64,000 nt of DNA from a virus. The stretch spans positions 1 to 64,000 of the IMG/VR virus record IMGVR_UViG_3300007616_000002; one strand, given 5' to 3'. Below the pieces are notes generated by a model. That model saw nothing but the letters and a program-made list of their open reading frames with translations, ran no database searches and was not told the DNA's origin. A program made the position numbers and the translations under genes. Below, piece after piece: positions 51,944 to 59,736 of the stretch (position 1 is its first letter; every line of letters begins with the position of its first letter).

Positions 51944-51966
51944 CCGAAACACTTAAGTGCTACCCG
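51944..51966 (+). promoter_or_regulatory. Extended promoter for the 51985 operon
   Basis: CCGAAACACTTAAGTGCTACCCG; ATG 51985. Confidence 0.6.
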
Positions 51967-51984
51967 AGCAAACTTTTGGGTGTA

Positions 51985-52206
51985 ATGGAATACGACCGTA
52001 CCCAAGTTCAACTTTTGTTTCAAGATTATGGGGAACTCATGTTCGTTCTCGAATCCGACCGCGAATACGAACTTCACACTGGCAATGTAGAGTTCGAGGA
52101 CGAGCAGATGGTTGCAAAGGGGTTCAACGAATCCACTGGAGAATACGAGAAAGTCTGGATTCCCTACGACACTATCGAGCATGTAAAGACTCACGAGGCA
52201 CTGTAA
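51985..52206 (+). CDS. Hypothetical protein, 73 aa
   Basis: Beta-rich, small (VQLLFQDYGELMFVLESDREYELH, YEKVWIPYDTIEHV). Start fixed by the promoter. No family recognised. Confidence 0.5.
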   Translation: MEYDRTQVQLLFQDYGELMFVLESDREYELHTGNVEFEDEQMVAKGFNESTGEYEKVWIPYDTIEHVKTHEAL

Positions 52207-52224
52207 CGCGCAAAAAATTTTATC

Positions 52225-52677
52225 ATGGCCTGTGGTACTGCCTCTCATGAGTCGCCCTCCCGGTTCAACTCCGAAGAGCGACGCCTAACTACAGATATTC
52301 TACACATGTTACACAAAGACCCGGTGGCGCTGAACGACTCGCTTATCGAAGTAGACGGTGAAAAACTCGAATACGAGAGTCTGTCCTTCTGGAGCGATAC
52401 GTTTCGGAATGCAGACCTTCTACAGTATCAAGAGAGTGATGTACGTCTTATGCCTACTAACACTCCTGAAACGACAACGTTCGAGATTACAGTAACCGTA
52501 GCTGACGTACCGGAGTATCTTGAAACGTTCTGGGAGACAGGAGAAAGGTTTTCAATATACGTTGAAAACGAGTACTTTGACCTCTCCGTGGATAACGCCC
52601 GGATAGAGGGGCTCGATGACGGAACTGTAACAATCGTCGCAAACGTTCGCTGGAGGGCTATGAGTAGTGTCTGTTAG
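52225..52677 (+). CDS. Hypothetical protein, 150 aa
   Basis: N-terminal 60 residues helical and acidic, then TTFEITVTVADVPEYLETFW and SIYVENEYFDLSVDNARIEGL, an alternating beta pattern. No family recognised. TTTTATC 12 bases upstream is too close for a leaderless start, so it is probably read from the previous promoter. Confidence 0.5.
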   Translation: MACGTASHESPSRFNSEERRLTTDILHMLHKDPVALNDSLIEVDGEKLEYESLSFWSDTFRNADLLQYQESDVRLMPTNTPETTTFEITVTVADVPEYLETFWETGERFSIYVENEYFDLSVDNARIEGLDDGTVTIVANVRWRAMSSVC

Positions 52678-52696
52678 AGCATCTTCTGCTTCGCGG

Positions 52697-53068
52697 ATGG
52701 ATTTGTACCAAGTCGAGGTTGATGGGTTTCCGTTCTTCGCTGAGCAGTTCGAATGTTCGAGAGAGGTTGAAACCACACATGCTGGAGTCGGTAATGGCGG
52801 AATGGCACAAGGAGCTATGGTGAACCAGACCTCTGTAACCGGAAAAGTTGTTTTTGAAGGCCAATTTATACACGAAGAACTCAATAATATATTTTTCTCC
52901 AACAAGACGCCGGAACCAGTCGAAGTTGAAGTAAAGTCATTGTTCGCGGATGAAAATCATGCCACATTTATGGAGGCGATGGCAACTTCAATACACCAGA
53001 CTGCTGAGTCGGGAAGTAACAAAGTAGAAGTAGATATAGTCTCTAAAGATGTTACGCAATTGACGTAA
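52697..53068 (+). CDS. Hypothetical protein, 123 aa
   Basis: ATG 52697 is used; GTG 52667, overlapping the previous gene, is an alternative. Beta strands dominate (DLYQVEVDGFPFFAEQFE, VTGKVVFEGQFIHEELNN, PVEVEVKSLF). No family recognised. Confidence 0.45.
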   Translation: MDLYQVEVDGFPFFAEQFECSREVETTHAGVGNGGMAQGAMVNQTSVTGKVVFEGQFIHEELNNIFFSNKTPEPVEVEVKSLFADENHATFMEAMATSIHQTAESGSNKVEVDIVSKDVTQLT

Positions 53069-53074
53069 CTTTTA

Positions 53075-53097
53075 GCGAAAGATTTAAGTCCCCCCGG
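53075..53097 (+). promoter_or_regulatory. Extended promoter for leader peptide and Hjc-like gene
   Basis: GCGAAAGATTTAAGTCCCCC, with GGACTCAATTCTTGAGTAC inverted arms downstream (ACTCAA/TTGAGT). Confidence 0.65.
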
Positions 53098-53117
53098 ACT
53101 CAATTCTTGAGTACGTT

Positions 53118-53156
53118 ATGGTACTTACGTCTTTTGGTTTAGGGTGGTCTCCATGA
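53118..53156 (+). CDS. Possible leader peptide, 12 aa
   Basis: MVLTSFGLGWSP. First ATG after the promoter; its stop overlaps the Hjc-like ATG (CCATGA). Same arrangement as the leader before RNase H (5847). Confidence 0.35.
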   Translation: MVLTSFGLGWSP

Positions 53157-53737
53157 GCCGTCAGAAACGTGGGTTAGATTACGAACATAAGTTGGCGGCT
53201 GGTATTTTCGAACTGAGCGAAGGAAAAATAATTCCGATACGCTCGGGGTATTCTGGAAACCAATCAGTTCCCTCACCAGACCTTCTTATCCCGTTTGGTG
53301 GAGCACTGGCCGCAGTAGAGGCCAAGACAACTTCTTCTGACACGTCTCTGATAATCGAGCCTGAGGACATTGAGGATATTGCGTTCTGGGCCCTGCGTAT
53401 GTCGGAGGTTCCGACGTATCCGTATCTTGCAATCAAGTTCAACCGACGTGTTGTGTATGTCACACGTCTCACTCGTGTGAGTAACACGAAAAAGTGCTTC
53501 GAGAAAGAGGTTGAGAAGTGCCCGTTTGACGCGACTGTGACGAAGACTGGAAACTTGAGCTTCAGAAAACCGGACACAGATGAGTGGTCCTCGGTGAAGG
53601 GTGCTGACGGACCTAACGGGAAGAAAGACGCCCATATGGTCCTTGAGTCACTCCGTGACGACCAGTTCGAACACCCGTCTGTGATAGAGGTACTGAATCA
53701 GAAAGAAGAGTACTTCGAACAGTTCGGTGACGATTAA
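53153..53737 (+). CDS. Holliday junction resolvase (Hjc-like)
   Basis: 194 residues. RQKRGLDYEHKLAAGIFELSEG starts with the Arg-Gly-x-x-x-E helix of archaeal Hjc. Then come IPIRSGYSGNQSVPSPDLLIPF (RxxxS/GSG...PDL, first catalytic Asp) and LAAVEAKTTSSD (ExK). Order and spacing match Hjc/Hje. The C-terminal 100 residues extend beyond the usual 140-residue family length and may be a specificity domain. It would resolve branched replication or packaging intermediates. Confidence 0.75.
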   Translation: MSRQKRGLDYEHKLAAGIFELSEGKIIPIRSGYSGNQSVPSPDLLIPFGGALAAVEAKTTSSDTSLIIEPEDIEDIAFWALRMSEVPTYPYLAIKFNRRVVYVTRLTRVSNTKKCFEKEVEKCPFDATVTKTGNLSFRKPDTDEWSSVKGADGPNGKKDAHMVLESLRDDQFEHPSVIEVLNQKEEYFEQFGDD

Positions 53738-53742
53738 TTTCG

Positions 53743-54132
53743 ATGACAACGGCTATCGATTTCGAGATGCTCCTCGATGCGCTTGACCAGAACGCAGAGG
53801 GGTATGTTTACGTCATCAAGCTCCGTCGCTCTGACGACAAACTATACTACTATATTGGAAGTGTCACATCTGGTCTCGATGGACTAAAAAAGCGAATCCA
53901 GTCCCACTGCCGACTCAACGGTGAGTGCTCTGCCCCAGTCCGAGTAAACGGAACTGAAGTACTTCTGGGAAAGCGAGACGATGTTCGCAAGGGAGAATAC
54001 GAGTTTGTCTCCGTCGAAGAAATAGAACCCGTCTACACATCTAGAGACCGTCACATCCGGGAACTGGAGCGTCAGAAGTCGATGGACGTGGCGTTTGAAC
54101 ACGGAACGAAGAACGTCCTCGGCGGTAAGTGA
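53743..54132 (+). CDS. GIY-YIG endonuclease domain protein
   Basis: 129 residues. GYVYVIKLRRSDDKLYYYIGSVTSGLDGLKKRIQSH carries the GIY-YIG core (xVYVI...YYIGxV), then Arg in KKRIQSH and a late Glu. Single domain, no zinc finger or NUMOD, so either a stand-alone repair nuclease or a small homing enzyme. Follows the Hjc-like gene by 5 bases. Confidence 0.65.
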   Translation: MTTAIDFEMLLDALDQNAEGYVYVIKLRRSDDKLYYYIGSVTSGLDGLKKRIQSHCRLNGECSAPVRVNGTEVLLGKRDDVRKGEYEFVSVEEIEPVYTSRDRHIRELERQKSMDVAFEHGTKNVLGGK

Positions 54133-54138
54133 CGAGAG

Positions 54139-54162
54139 CGAAACTCTTTTATATAACACCCT
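54139..54162 (+). promoter_or_regulatory. Promoter for a small non-coding RNA
   Basis: CGAAACTCTTTTATATAACACCC. Similar to the family but with a longer AT core. No coding frame follows on this strand. Confidence 0.55.
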
Positions 54163-54174
54163 TCTACCTCAAAT

Positions 54175-54264
54175 CGCCGTGGCAACCCCGCGGTGAAATG
54201 GGTAGGTTCTTGCACTGCCACTCCATTTCGTTACAAACGGCCTGAGCCGCCGCTGAGCGGTTTT
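54175..54264 (+). ncRNA. Small RNA with H/ACA-like hairpin and terminator
   Basis: GAAATGG 54195-54201 / CCATTTC 54223-54229 closes a 21-base loop, and ACA follows three bases later (54233-54235), the arrangement of an archaeal H/ACA hairpin. GTTACA also contains the GTTAC of other RNAs here. The RNA ends with CCGC-TGA-GCGG and TTTT (54250-54264), a good terminator. A guide function is speculative. The rest to 54357 holds nothing I can assign. Confidence 0.4.
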
Positions 54265-54357
54265 CTCTTCACCGAGATGGATACCCCTCGTTAACTGAAA
54301 ATGCTCGTCAGGAGCCGCTCCTCGGCCTGAGATAGCGCCACAACAGAAATACACCTT

Positions 54358-54672
54358 TCATCCGTCGAGTAACTCGTCCTCTGTGTACTCGTAAGCTTGC
54401 TCAAACCCACCGGGTAAAATCGGCTTGTTCGAGTGGGCGTATCTGTGCTTTTCCGAGCCACAGAACCTGTTTTCGTAGAAGTCAGTAGAAATTTCATCAG
54501 TTGGGTCACGGTCGGCGCTAAGCGCGTGTTTATCCTCTCCCCGAAAAACGCGATAACATACGTCGCAGACTAACTCGTGTGTGTTGACCCATAAATCACC
54601 TTCTTCACAGTTTGGACATTCGCCCTCAGTTACGTCGTAGTTGTCGTCCTTGAGACTCATGGTCACTGCCAT
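54358..54672 (-). CDS. Zinc-finger protein, 104 aa
   Basis: GECPNCEEGDLWVNTHELVCDVCYRVFRG is a TFIIB-type zinc ribbon (CPxC...CDxC with VC), though not followed by TFIIB repeats. The C-terminal 60 residues are acidic-aromatic. TAATG overlap with the nuclease gene; a second ATG four codons in is possible. Could interact with the transcription machinery. Confidence 0.55.
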   Translation of the reverse strand: MAVTMSLKDDNYDVTEGECPNCEEGDLWVNTHELVCDVCYRVFRGEDKHALSADRDPTDEISTDFYENRFCGSEKHRYAHSNKPILPGGFEQAYEYTEDELLDG

Positions 54673-55415
54673 TATGCATCGTCCACACCAGCTTCAACGA
54701 TTGATTCGAGGTCCTCGTTCATCCCTTCACGCAGGTCTGCGAACTCTTCGAACATTTCTTCGGGAGTCTCGAACCACTCGGGTGAGCTACTGACTTCCCA
54801 CGTCTCTGAGTCTGGGTGCATCTTGATGACTTGACACTGGTCAATCTCGATATTGACAGCGTTCTTGTACGCAGTCAACTGCATTTTATGCTTGTCGTAG
54901 ACCCGCTTGCTAGTCTTTAAATCTGCCAGTGTCACCTTTCCGTCCTTGTCGATGTAGAGCATGTCAAATTGACCTGCATATCCAAGGCTCGTATTCTGGA
55001 CGAAGCATTCAACGTCGAGAACAGAGTCATGGTTGATGCCATGTTTTGCCTTAATCTCTTCCCACGCTTCTTGTGCCCAGAATAGATTCGCTCGGTATTC
55101 TTGCCATGAACCGTAGTCTGTTCCTTTTTTGAGTTCCTGTTCAGCTTCCTCCTCGTTGTGGCCCCCAATATCTTCCTCGGCAAATGGGTCCAGAAGATGA
55201 TAGTGAATAAGGGTACCACGGTAACTTTTAAAATTCAAAATATTCCTCCAATGTGGTCGTCCGCCAGTTCCGTCGTTCCACTGCTTCCATTTCTTTAGCC
55301 CTTCAGGTGTCGGCTTAGTATCAAGTACTGTCGTAACAGATGGGAGGTACATTTCGTGTTCATCAGAAAAATAAACACGACCAACTCCCTCTAGTGTTCT
55401 TCGTTCTAGTCCCAT
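54672..55415 (-). CDS. Cas4/RecB-like PD-(D/E)XK exonuclease
   Basis: 247 residues. SVTTVLDTKPTPEGLKKW then RGTLIHYHLLDPF (H of RecB family), GYAGQFDMLYIDKDGKVTLADLKTSKR (Asp in GQFDM, then D-L-K) and HKMQLTAYKNAV (QLxxY). This is the complete RecB-family nuclease order: H, D, D-x-K, QxxxY. It lacks the four cysteines of Cas4. A viral recombination or end-processing nuclease. Confidence 0.78.
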   Translation of the reverse strand: MGLERRTLEGVGRVYFSDEHEMYLPSVTTVLDTKPTPEGLKKWKQWNDGTGGRPHWRNILNFKSYRGTLIHYHLLDPFAEEDIGGHNEEEAEQELKKGTDYGSWQEYRANLFWAQEAWEEIKAKHGINHDSVLDVECFVQNTSLGYAGQFDMLYIDKDGKVTLADLKTSKRVYDKHKMQLTAYKNAVNIEIDQCQVIKMHPDSETWEVSSSPEWFETPEEMFEEFADLREGMNEDLESIVEAGVDDA

Positions 55416-55434
55416 TTATGAGCGAAAGTTGAGT

Positions 55435-55457
55435 CGGGTGATACTTAAGTCTTTCGG
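55435..55457 (-). promoter_or_regulatory. Extended promoter for the RecB-like nuclease
   Basis: Minus strand CCGAAAGACTTAAGTATCACCCG; ATG 55415. Confidence 0.65.
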
Positions 55458-55469
55458 TAAAGTAATATT

Positions 55470-56129
55470 TTACTCAGCCGGATGTGCGGGACACTCCATT
55501 CTCTCATTTGATTCGGCTTTAATATGACAAGATTGGCATAGTACTACTATATTTAGTTGGAAGTTAGAATCTTCAACGGTGAAATATTCACTCTGTATAA
55601 ATGCTCTTCTGGGCAAGATGTGATGAGCGGAGAGCCTTCTACCGTTTTCCTCTTCTGTTTTCCCGAAGATTTCACACTCTCCTCCGGCACGCTCCCATGC
55701 TTCTTTTCGAACATTTATCCAATTTGACCCAAATTGACGATATTTACCATTTCGGTAATTAGGGTTGTCCTCACCGGACCACTTCCTTGCCCTCCAATCT
55801 GATGTACATTTTGTACTGCAAAATTGGCGCTCTTGGTCCTTTGTCCGAGACTTCATTTGTTCAAACTCTGTTTCACATTTTTCACAAGTTACCATGACTC
55901 GGTTATCGGACTCTCTGTATTTTGCTGAACAAGACCTATCACAAAATTTTTTCTTTTCTGAAGGTCTATACGATATTTCATTTCCACAGTATTTACAATT
56001 ATCTTTTATTAAATTCTTTTGAAATTCATCATGGCATTCTTTACTGCAAAAAAGGTTATTTGAGCGATTTAACTCATTTGGCTCACGATGTATTCCTTTA
56101 GAGCAGTGAGAACAATTAGCTTTGACCAT
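55470..56129 (-). CDS. HNH homing endonuclease with zinc fingers
   Basis: 219 residues, AT-rich. Fingers: CSHCSKG...FCSKECHDEF, CKYCGNEI...FCDRSCSAKY and CEKCETEF...FCSTKCTSDW. Then the nuclease core GECEIFGKTEEEN, LSAHHILPRRAF and VLCQSCHIKAE. Same plan as the HNH at 15843, so they are relatives. CEIFG replaces the expected CxxCG, so the structural zinc may be lost. Own promoter TTATATGTTATAAAAAG just upstream, without the C-rich block, which marks it as a foreign unit. It has inserted between the RecB-like operon promoter and the 56232 gene, in no visible host gene. Confidence 0.75.
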   Translation of the reverse strand: MVKANCSHCSKGIHREPNELNRSNNLFCSKECHDEFQKNLIKDNCKYCGNEISYRPSEKKKFCDRSCSAKYRESDNRVMVTCEKCETEFEQMKSRTKDQERQFCSTKCTSDWRARKWSGEDNPNYRNGKYRQFGSNWINVRKEAWERAGGECEIFGKTEEENGRRLSAHHILPRRAFIQSEYFTVEDSNFQLNIVVLCQSCHIKAESNERMECPAHPAE

Positions 56130-56193
56130 ATTAAGCAATTCTTTTTATAACATATAAATCTTTCGCCTGAGTACGCTCCTTGGTAAAAAGTTA

Positions 56194-56217
56194 CCGAAAC
56201 GTTTAAGTACTGCCCGG
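56194..56217 (+). promoter_or_regulatory. Extended promoter for the 56232 gene
   Basis: CGAAACGTTTAAGTACTGCC and on to CCCGG; ATG 56232 at leaderless distance. The element is about 65 bases from the divergent HNH start. Confidence 0.65.
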
Positions 56218-56231
56218 TACAAAAGGGGTAT

Positions 56232-56966
56232 ATGACGAACCTAACTGACATTACTGGCGTGAGCGAGTCTCGCGCTGATGACCTTCGTGAAGAAGACTTT
56301 GTGACCGTAGACGACGTTGCTAACGCAACTGAGAGTGAGCTTACTGAAGTCTCCGGAATCGGTGGCGCGACTGCCCCTGACCTCATTCAAAGTGCCCGAG
56401 ATGTTATTCGTGGTACTGTTGATGATGAAGTTGAGGAAGAAGAAACAAACACAGATGGCGATGCTGAGCCTGAAGAAGAGACTGAGGAAGAGTTCCCCGA
56501 CATAGATTCGACTACTGAGGAAGAAGAAGTGACTGTCGAAGACCTCGAAGAAGTTAATGGAGAAGAGCCGGAAAACGAGCCGGACGACGAACTGTCTGTT
56601 GAAAGTGACGACGGTGAACCTGAGAACGTGGATGTGACTCCCGAAAAGTACGATGTATCAATCGAACTGAAGAACGAAGAACAGTTCGACTATGTACTGT
56701 ATGCGCTCATTGACATGCGACTTGGCCGACTCAACGTCACCTACGAGCAGGAATCTATTTCAGTCGAACTACTAAACGAGTTCCGACCGCTGGGTGGCGC
56801 TGGGAGTGTCACTATCAGTCTAACAAGTGCAGAACTAAACGCACTTCACGCACTCCTAACACAGACTGCAACAGCGTATCAGGGTGAGAGTGCTGTCGAG
56901 GCGTTCAATGCAGTCCGAGAAGTAAAAAATCAGGTTCAGGATGCCCGTGAAGAGTACCTTCTCTAA
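56232..56966 (+). CDS. Helix-hairpin-helix acidic protein, 244 aa
   Basis: Residues 1-60 hold two HhH motifs (LTDITGVSESRADDLREEDF and LTEVSGIGGATAPDLIQSA). Residues 65-140 are a long Asp/Glu linker. Residues 145-244 form a helical and beta domain (YDVSIELKNEEQFDYVLYALI, VTISLTSAELNALHALL). Possibly a DNA-binding protein with an acidic spacer. Related in the HhH part to the protein at 26863. Confidence 0.6.
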   Translation: MTNLTDITGVSESRADDLREEDFVTVDDVANATESELTEVSGIGGATAPDLIQSARDVIRGTVDDEVEEEETNTDGDAEPEEETEEEFPDIDSTTEEEEVTVEDLEEVNGEEPENEPDDELSVESDDGEPENVDVTPEKYDVSIELKNEEQFDYVLYALIDMRLGRLNVTYEQESISVELLNEFRPLGGAGSVTISLTSAELNALHALLTQTATAYQGESAVEAFNAVREVKNQVQDAREEYLL

Positions 56967-56969
56967 AGG

Positions 56970-57317
56970 TTAATCTTCACCAAACCGTTCGAGAATATCT
57001 TCTATTTTCCGCTCGACCTCTAAAATACGCTCTTTAAGGTCCTCTCGTTCTACAGAAGAGTCATCCATGTCGTCTTGTAACTCTTCTACTTCTTTTTTCA
57101 GTTCCGATACTTCTTTAACGAGTCCAACGTGGAGGGGATTGTTTTCCTTTCCGAAGATGGCGGCCTCTTTTTGCCCTTGTCCTTCTTCAAGCTCTTTGAG
57201 GCGGCTGTGGGTATTATAAAGTACCCAGAAGAGAGCACCACCGATTGTGCTAACCACAAGGGAAATTGCCGCCAACGCCGCATGAACAGCACTCCACGAA
57301 AAGAGTGGTACCAACAT
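56970..57317 (-). CDS. Membrane-anchored coiled-coil protein, 115 aa
   Basis: One N-terminal membrane segment (AALAAISLVVSTIGGALFWVLY), then a long charged coiled coil (LVKEVSELKKEVEELQDDMDD, LKERILEVERKIEDILERFG). This is the plan of a phage spanin-like or phage hole-associated protein, but in archaea the role is unknown. Tail to tail with 56232. Confidence 0.55.
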   Translation of the reverse strand: MLVPLFSWSAVHAALAAISLVVSTIGGALFWVLYNTHSRLKELEEGQGQKEAAIFGKENNPLHVGLVKEVSELKKEVEELQDDMDDSSVEREDLKERILEVERKIEDILERFGED

Positions 57318-57375
57318 ATCAGTAAATTAGTTTTTCGACCAGAAACCGCAACTGTGTTTGATTTTTCTTGCGATA

Positions 57376-57651
57376 CTATTTACCTGAGTTTCTGTACGCT
57401 TCGAGTGTGTCTGTTCCCCAGAGCCATGTAGCGGCCATGCCAACGACGAGGGCAACGAGAGCGAACCACTGTTGTGTAATCAGCGATAGGCTAAGAACAC
57501 CTGCGGCTCCCAGACCGACGATGAGCATAAATCCAATGAGAACTGCTGTCGTGATAGCTGATGAAAGATATGTCCATCGTGTATCTGTATTTGTTGTTGT
57601 TGCGTCAAGGTCTATGCTTTCTTGGTCTTGCTTTTCACTTTCTGTGTCCAT
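57376..57651 (-). CDS. Small membrane protein, 91 aa (holin-like)
   Basis: Polar N-terminus (26 residues), then three hydrophobic segments: SSAITTAVLIGFMLIVGLG, AGVLSLSLITQQWFALVALV and VGMAATWLWG. Size and topology resemble holins. No endolysin is visible nearby, and haloarchaea have S-layers, so this remains a guess. CTTTTTAAAGGCGGAC (minus strand, about 57722) may be its promoter. Confidence 0.5.
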   Translation of the reverse strand: MDTESEKQDQESIDLDATTTNTDTRWTYLSSAITTAVLIGFMLIVGLGAAGVLSLSLITQQWFALVALVVGMAATWLWGTDTLEAYRNSGK

Positions 57652-57744
57652 ATTTCTAACTACTGTATCCCTCCTTGATTGAGATACTCATCGCTCACGT
57701 AAGGTGGTAAGCAGAGTCCGCCTTTAAAAAGTCTCAGCGGTTAT

Positions 57745-58224
57745 TTACTTCGTCACGTTCGACATATTCTTGCTTTCATCTATGTCAAACGTATTCTTTG
57801 CCCACTCTTTACCTTTCTGTGGGTTCCAGTCAACGCCGTTGTAATGGTCTCTGGGACGAACCCACGGATTCAACTCGTAGTGGGCCCAGACAGCTACACC
57901 ATCTTCATGCGGCCAGAGACGGACGTGATACTGGTACTCTCCAAAGAACCCGTTCGGGACATACGCATAGCTTGCACGCTCATAGACGCGCTCACCGTCC
58001 TGTGTCTCTCTCCACTTGAGTGCGGCGAGGTTCCGAGAGTAGACGTTCTCCATCGACTGAAGCTCTTCAACTACGTCTGCAACGGTTCGGTCAACAATTA
58101 CCCCTGTATAGGTTCGGTTTTGTCCCTTTTTGGAGAACATAATATCTTTTCCGAACCAAGATTCTTCATTTTGTTCAAATATTGGTACTACAATCCGACG
58201 GAAGGTATTAAGGTCAGGGTACAT
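57745..58224 (-). CDS. Hypothetical structural-region protein, 159 aa
   Basis: ATG 58224 follows the fibronectin gene stop by a few bases; a longer frame to 58287 would overlap it. Tyr/Trp-rich beta sequence (GEYQYHVRLWPHEDGVAVWAHYELNPWVRPRDHY). End of the tail-fibre operon, probably a host-recognition or tail accessory protein. Confidence 0.5.
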   Translation of the reverse strand: MYPDLNTFRRIVVPIFEQNEESWFGKDIMFSKKGQNRTYTGVIVDRTVADVVEELQSMENVYSRNLAALKWRETQDGERVYERASYAYVPNGFFGEYQYHVRLWPHEDGVAVWAHYELNPWVRPRDHYNGVDWNPQKGKEWAKNTFDIDESKNMSNVTK

Positions 58225-58228
58225 GCTT

Positions 58229-58921
58229 CTAAATTTGTACCCAACTACTTCCGTCCCAATATTGGACGTTAGATGGAATGTTCCCACTGCCGTATTTTAC
58301 GACTTTTTCGTTCCAAGAAGAACCATCGTAGATTTTGGCAACAAATGCTACCTGTATAGACTGTTCTGATGAAGATGCTGAACCTGCGGAATTATATACA
58401 TTTACTCGGTAATAGTTCGCCTTTCCGAGAGTTGGGCTAGAATCAGTGTACGAGGTCGAATCAGCCGAAATATCTGCTATTTGTGATAGTGAGCCACTGC
58501 TTGTACCACGGTATATTTTAAATCCACTTTCATTATCAGAATTATCACTCCACGTAAGCTCAACAGAGGTTGCGTCAGGCGATGAGAGTGATAAGTTAGA
58601 TGGAGCAGATGGTGGTGCTTTATCAGTACTAACTGTTATTACACTTGAATCAGCCGATTTATGCTCAGTTTTGGCAGTGACGTAGAAATCATACGTAGTG
58701 TCCGATGAAAGACTAGATACAGTATAAGATGTACTAGTTACATTTCCATCTTTAGTCCATGAAGAAGTTGATGATTCTCTATAATATATATCATATGAAT
58801 CAGCATCAGAAGAACCCCAATCTAAAACTACAGACGAAGAATCTTTTCCATCTTCGTGTAATGGGCCGGGAAAACTTAGGTCAGTAGTAACACTGACTTC
58901 GGTGGATAGGCTTTCAGTCAT
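58229..58921 (-). CDS. Fibronectin type III protein
   Basis: 230 residues. Two FN3 repeats: SSVVLDWGSSDADSYDIYYRES...YTVSSLSSDTTYDFYVTAKTE, and TSVELTWSDNSDNESGFKIYRG...NYYRVNVYNSAGS. They are followed by a 30-residue end with paired tryptophans (YDGSSWNEKVVKYGSG, YWDGSSWVQI). FN3 arrays in phage structural proteins bind surface polysaccharide or glycoprotein. AT-rich relative to the rest of the genome. ATGA overlap with the preceding gene, which itself ends in an FN3 repeat. Confidence 0.75.
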   Translation of the reverse strand: MTESLSTEVSVTTDLSFPGPLHEDGKDSSSVVLDWGSSDADSYDIYYRESSTSSWTKDGNVTSTSYTVSSLSSDTTYDFYVTAKTEHKSADSSVITVSTDKAPPSAPSNLSLSSPDATSVELTWSDNSDNESGFKIYRGTSSGSLSQIADISADSTSYTDSSPTLGKANYYRVNVYNSAGSASSSEQSIQVAFVAKIYDGSSWNEKVVKYGSGNIPSNVQYWDGSSWVQI

Positions 58922-59733
58922 TGGTCAGATGATGCTATTCTATAATAATATTTTTCTCCATTTGAAACTGTACTATCCGTGTAAGAGGTTGTATTTCCTT
59001 CAATAGAATCTATTTGAGTATAGTCACTTTGAGTTGAGCCAGAACTTTCTGAACGATATATATTGAATGAAGTAGCATATTCTGCATCCCAAGACAAATA
59101 TGAGTCATTGTTGCTAAGAGAAGCACTAACATTTGTAGGTTCAGATGGTGGTACAGTTTGAGTTATATCGTCAATATAATAGACCATATCACCATTATAG
59201 CTGGAAGATTCTATATAAATACTGTCTAATGTAAGTTCTTTATTAATACTTCCCATTGAATCACTATTCCAAATCTCACCCGTATCTTTTTCAATAACTC
59301 TTGCATCTAAAGAGTATCCGTCATCTGGATAAAACTCAAATTCTATTCTATATTCTACGTTTTCAGTGAGGTTACTAAATCCGAGAGAATCATACATACT
59401 ATCATACCAATAATGTACATCATCATCATCAATGGAAAATTCTAATTGATTATAATCCCCAAATACAAGTCGAAATTCGCCACCATTTATCTTTGTAAAA
59501 AGTATATCAAAACTAACTATTCCGCCTGCACTGGTATCAGGATAATGGAACGAAGCTGAAGATTCACTGTAAAGGTTGGCATCAGTAGATGATGTACAAG
59601 ATACTTTTAGCTGTTGGCTTCCATCAAAATAACCCCAATTACCTGTTTCTATGTTAGCCCCTACATAGTAGTCATTAACATCCCACCTATCAAGGCCGTT
59701 TTCAAAGTCTTCTATTATTTCTGTAATAGCCAT
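58918..59733 (-). CDS. LamG/carbohydrate-binding-like + FN3 protein
   Basis: 271 residues. Residues 1-185 have the jelly-roll pattern of LamG-like carbohydrate-binding modules (IEDFENGLDRWDVNDYYVGA, LKVSCTSSTDANLYSESSAS, YRIEFEFYPDDGYSLDARVI, YYIDDITQ). Residues 190-271 are an FN3 repeat (PTNVSASLSNNDSYLSWDAE...YYYRIASSDQ). Very AT-rich. Probably a receptor-binding tail component; the FN3 run continues in the next gene, as if one long fibre protein were split. Confidence 0.7.
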   Translation of the reverse strand: MAITEIIEDFENGLDRWDVNDYYVGANIETGNWGYFDGSQQLKVSCTSSTDANLYSESSASFHYPDTSAGGIVSFDILFTKINGGEFRLVFGDYNQLEFSIDDDDVHYWYDSMYDSLGFSNLTENVEYRIEFEFYPDDGYSLDARVIEKDTGEIWNSDSMGSINKELTLDSIYIESSSYNGDMVYYIDDITQTVPPSEPTNVSASLSNNDSYLSWDAEYATSFNIYRSESSGSTQSDYTQIDSIEGNTTSYTDSTVSNGEKYYYRIASSDQ

Positions 59734-59736
59734 AAT

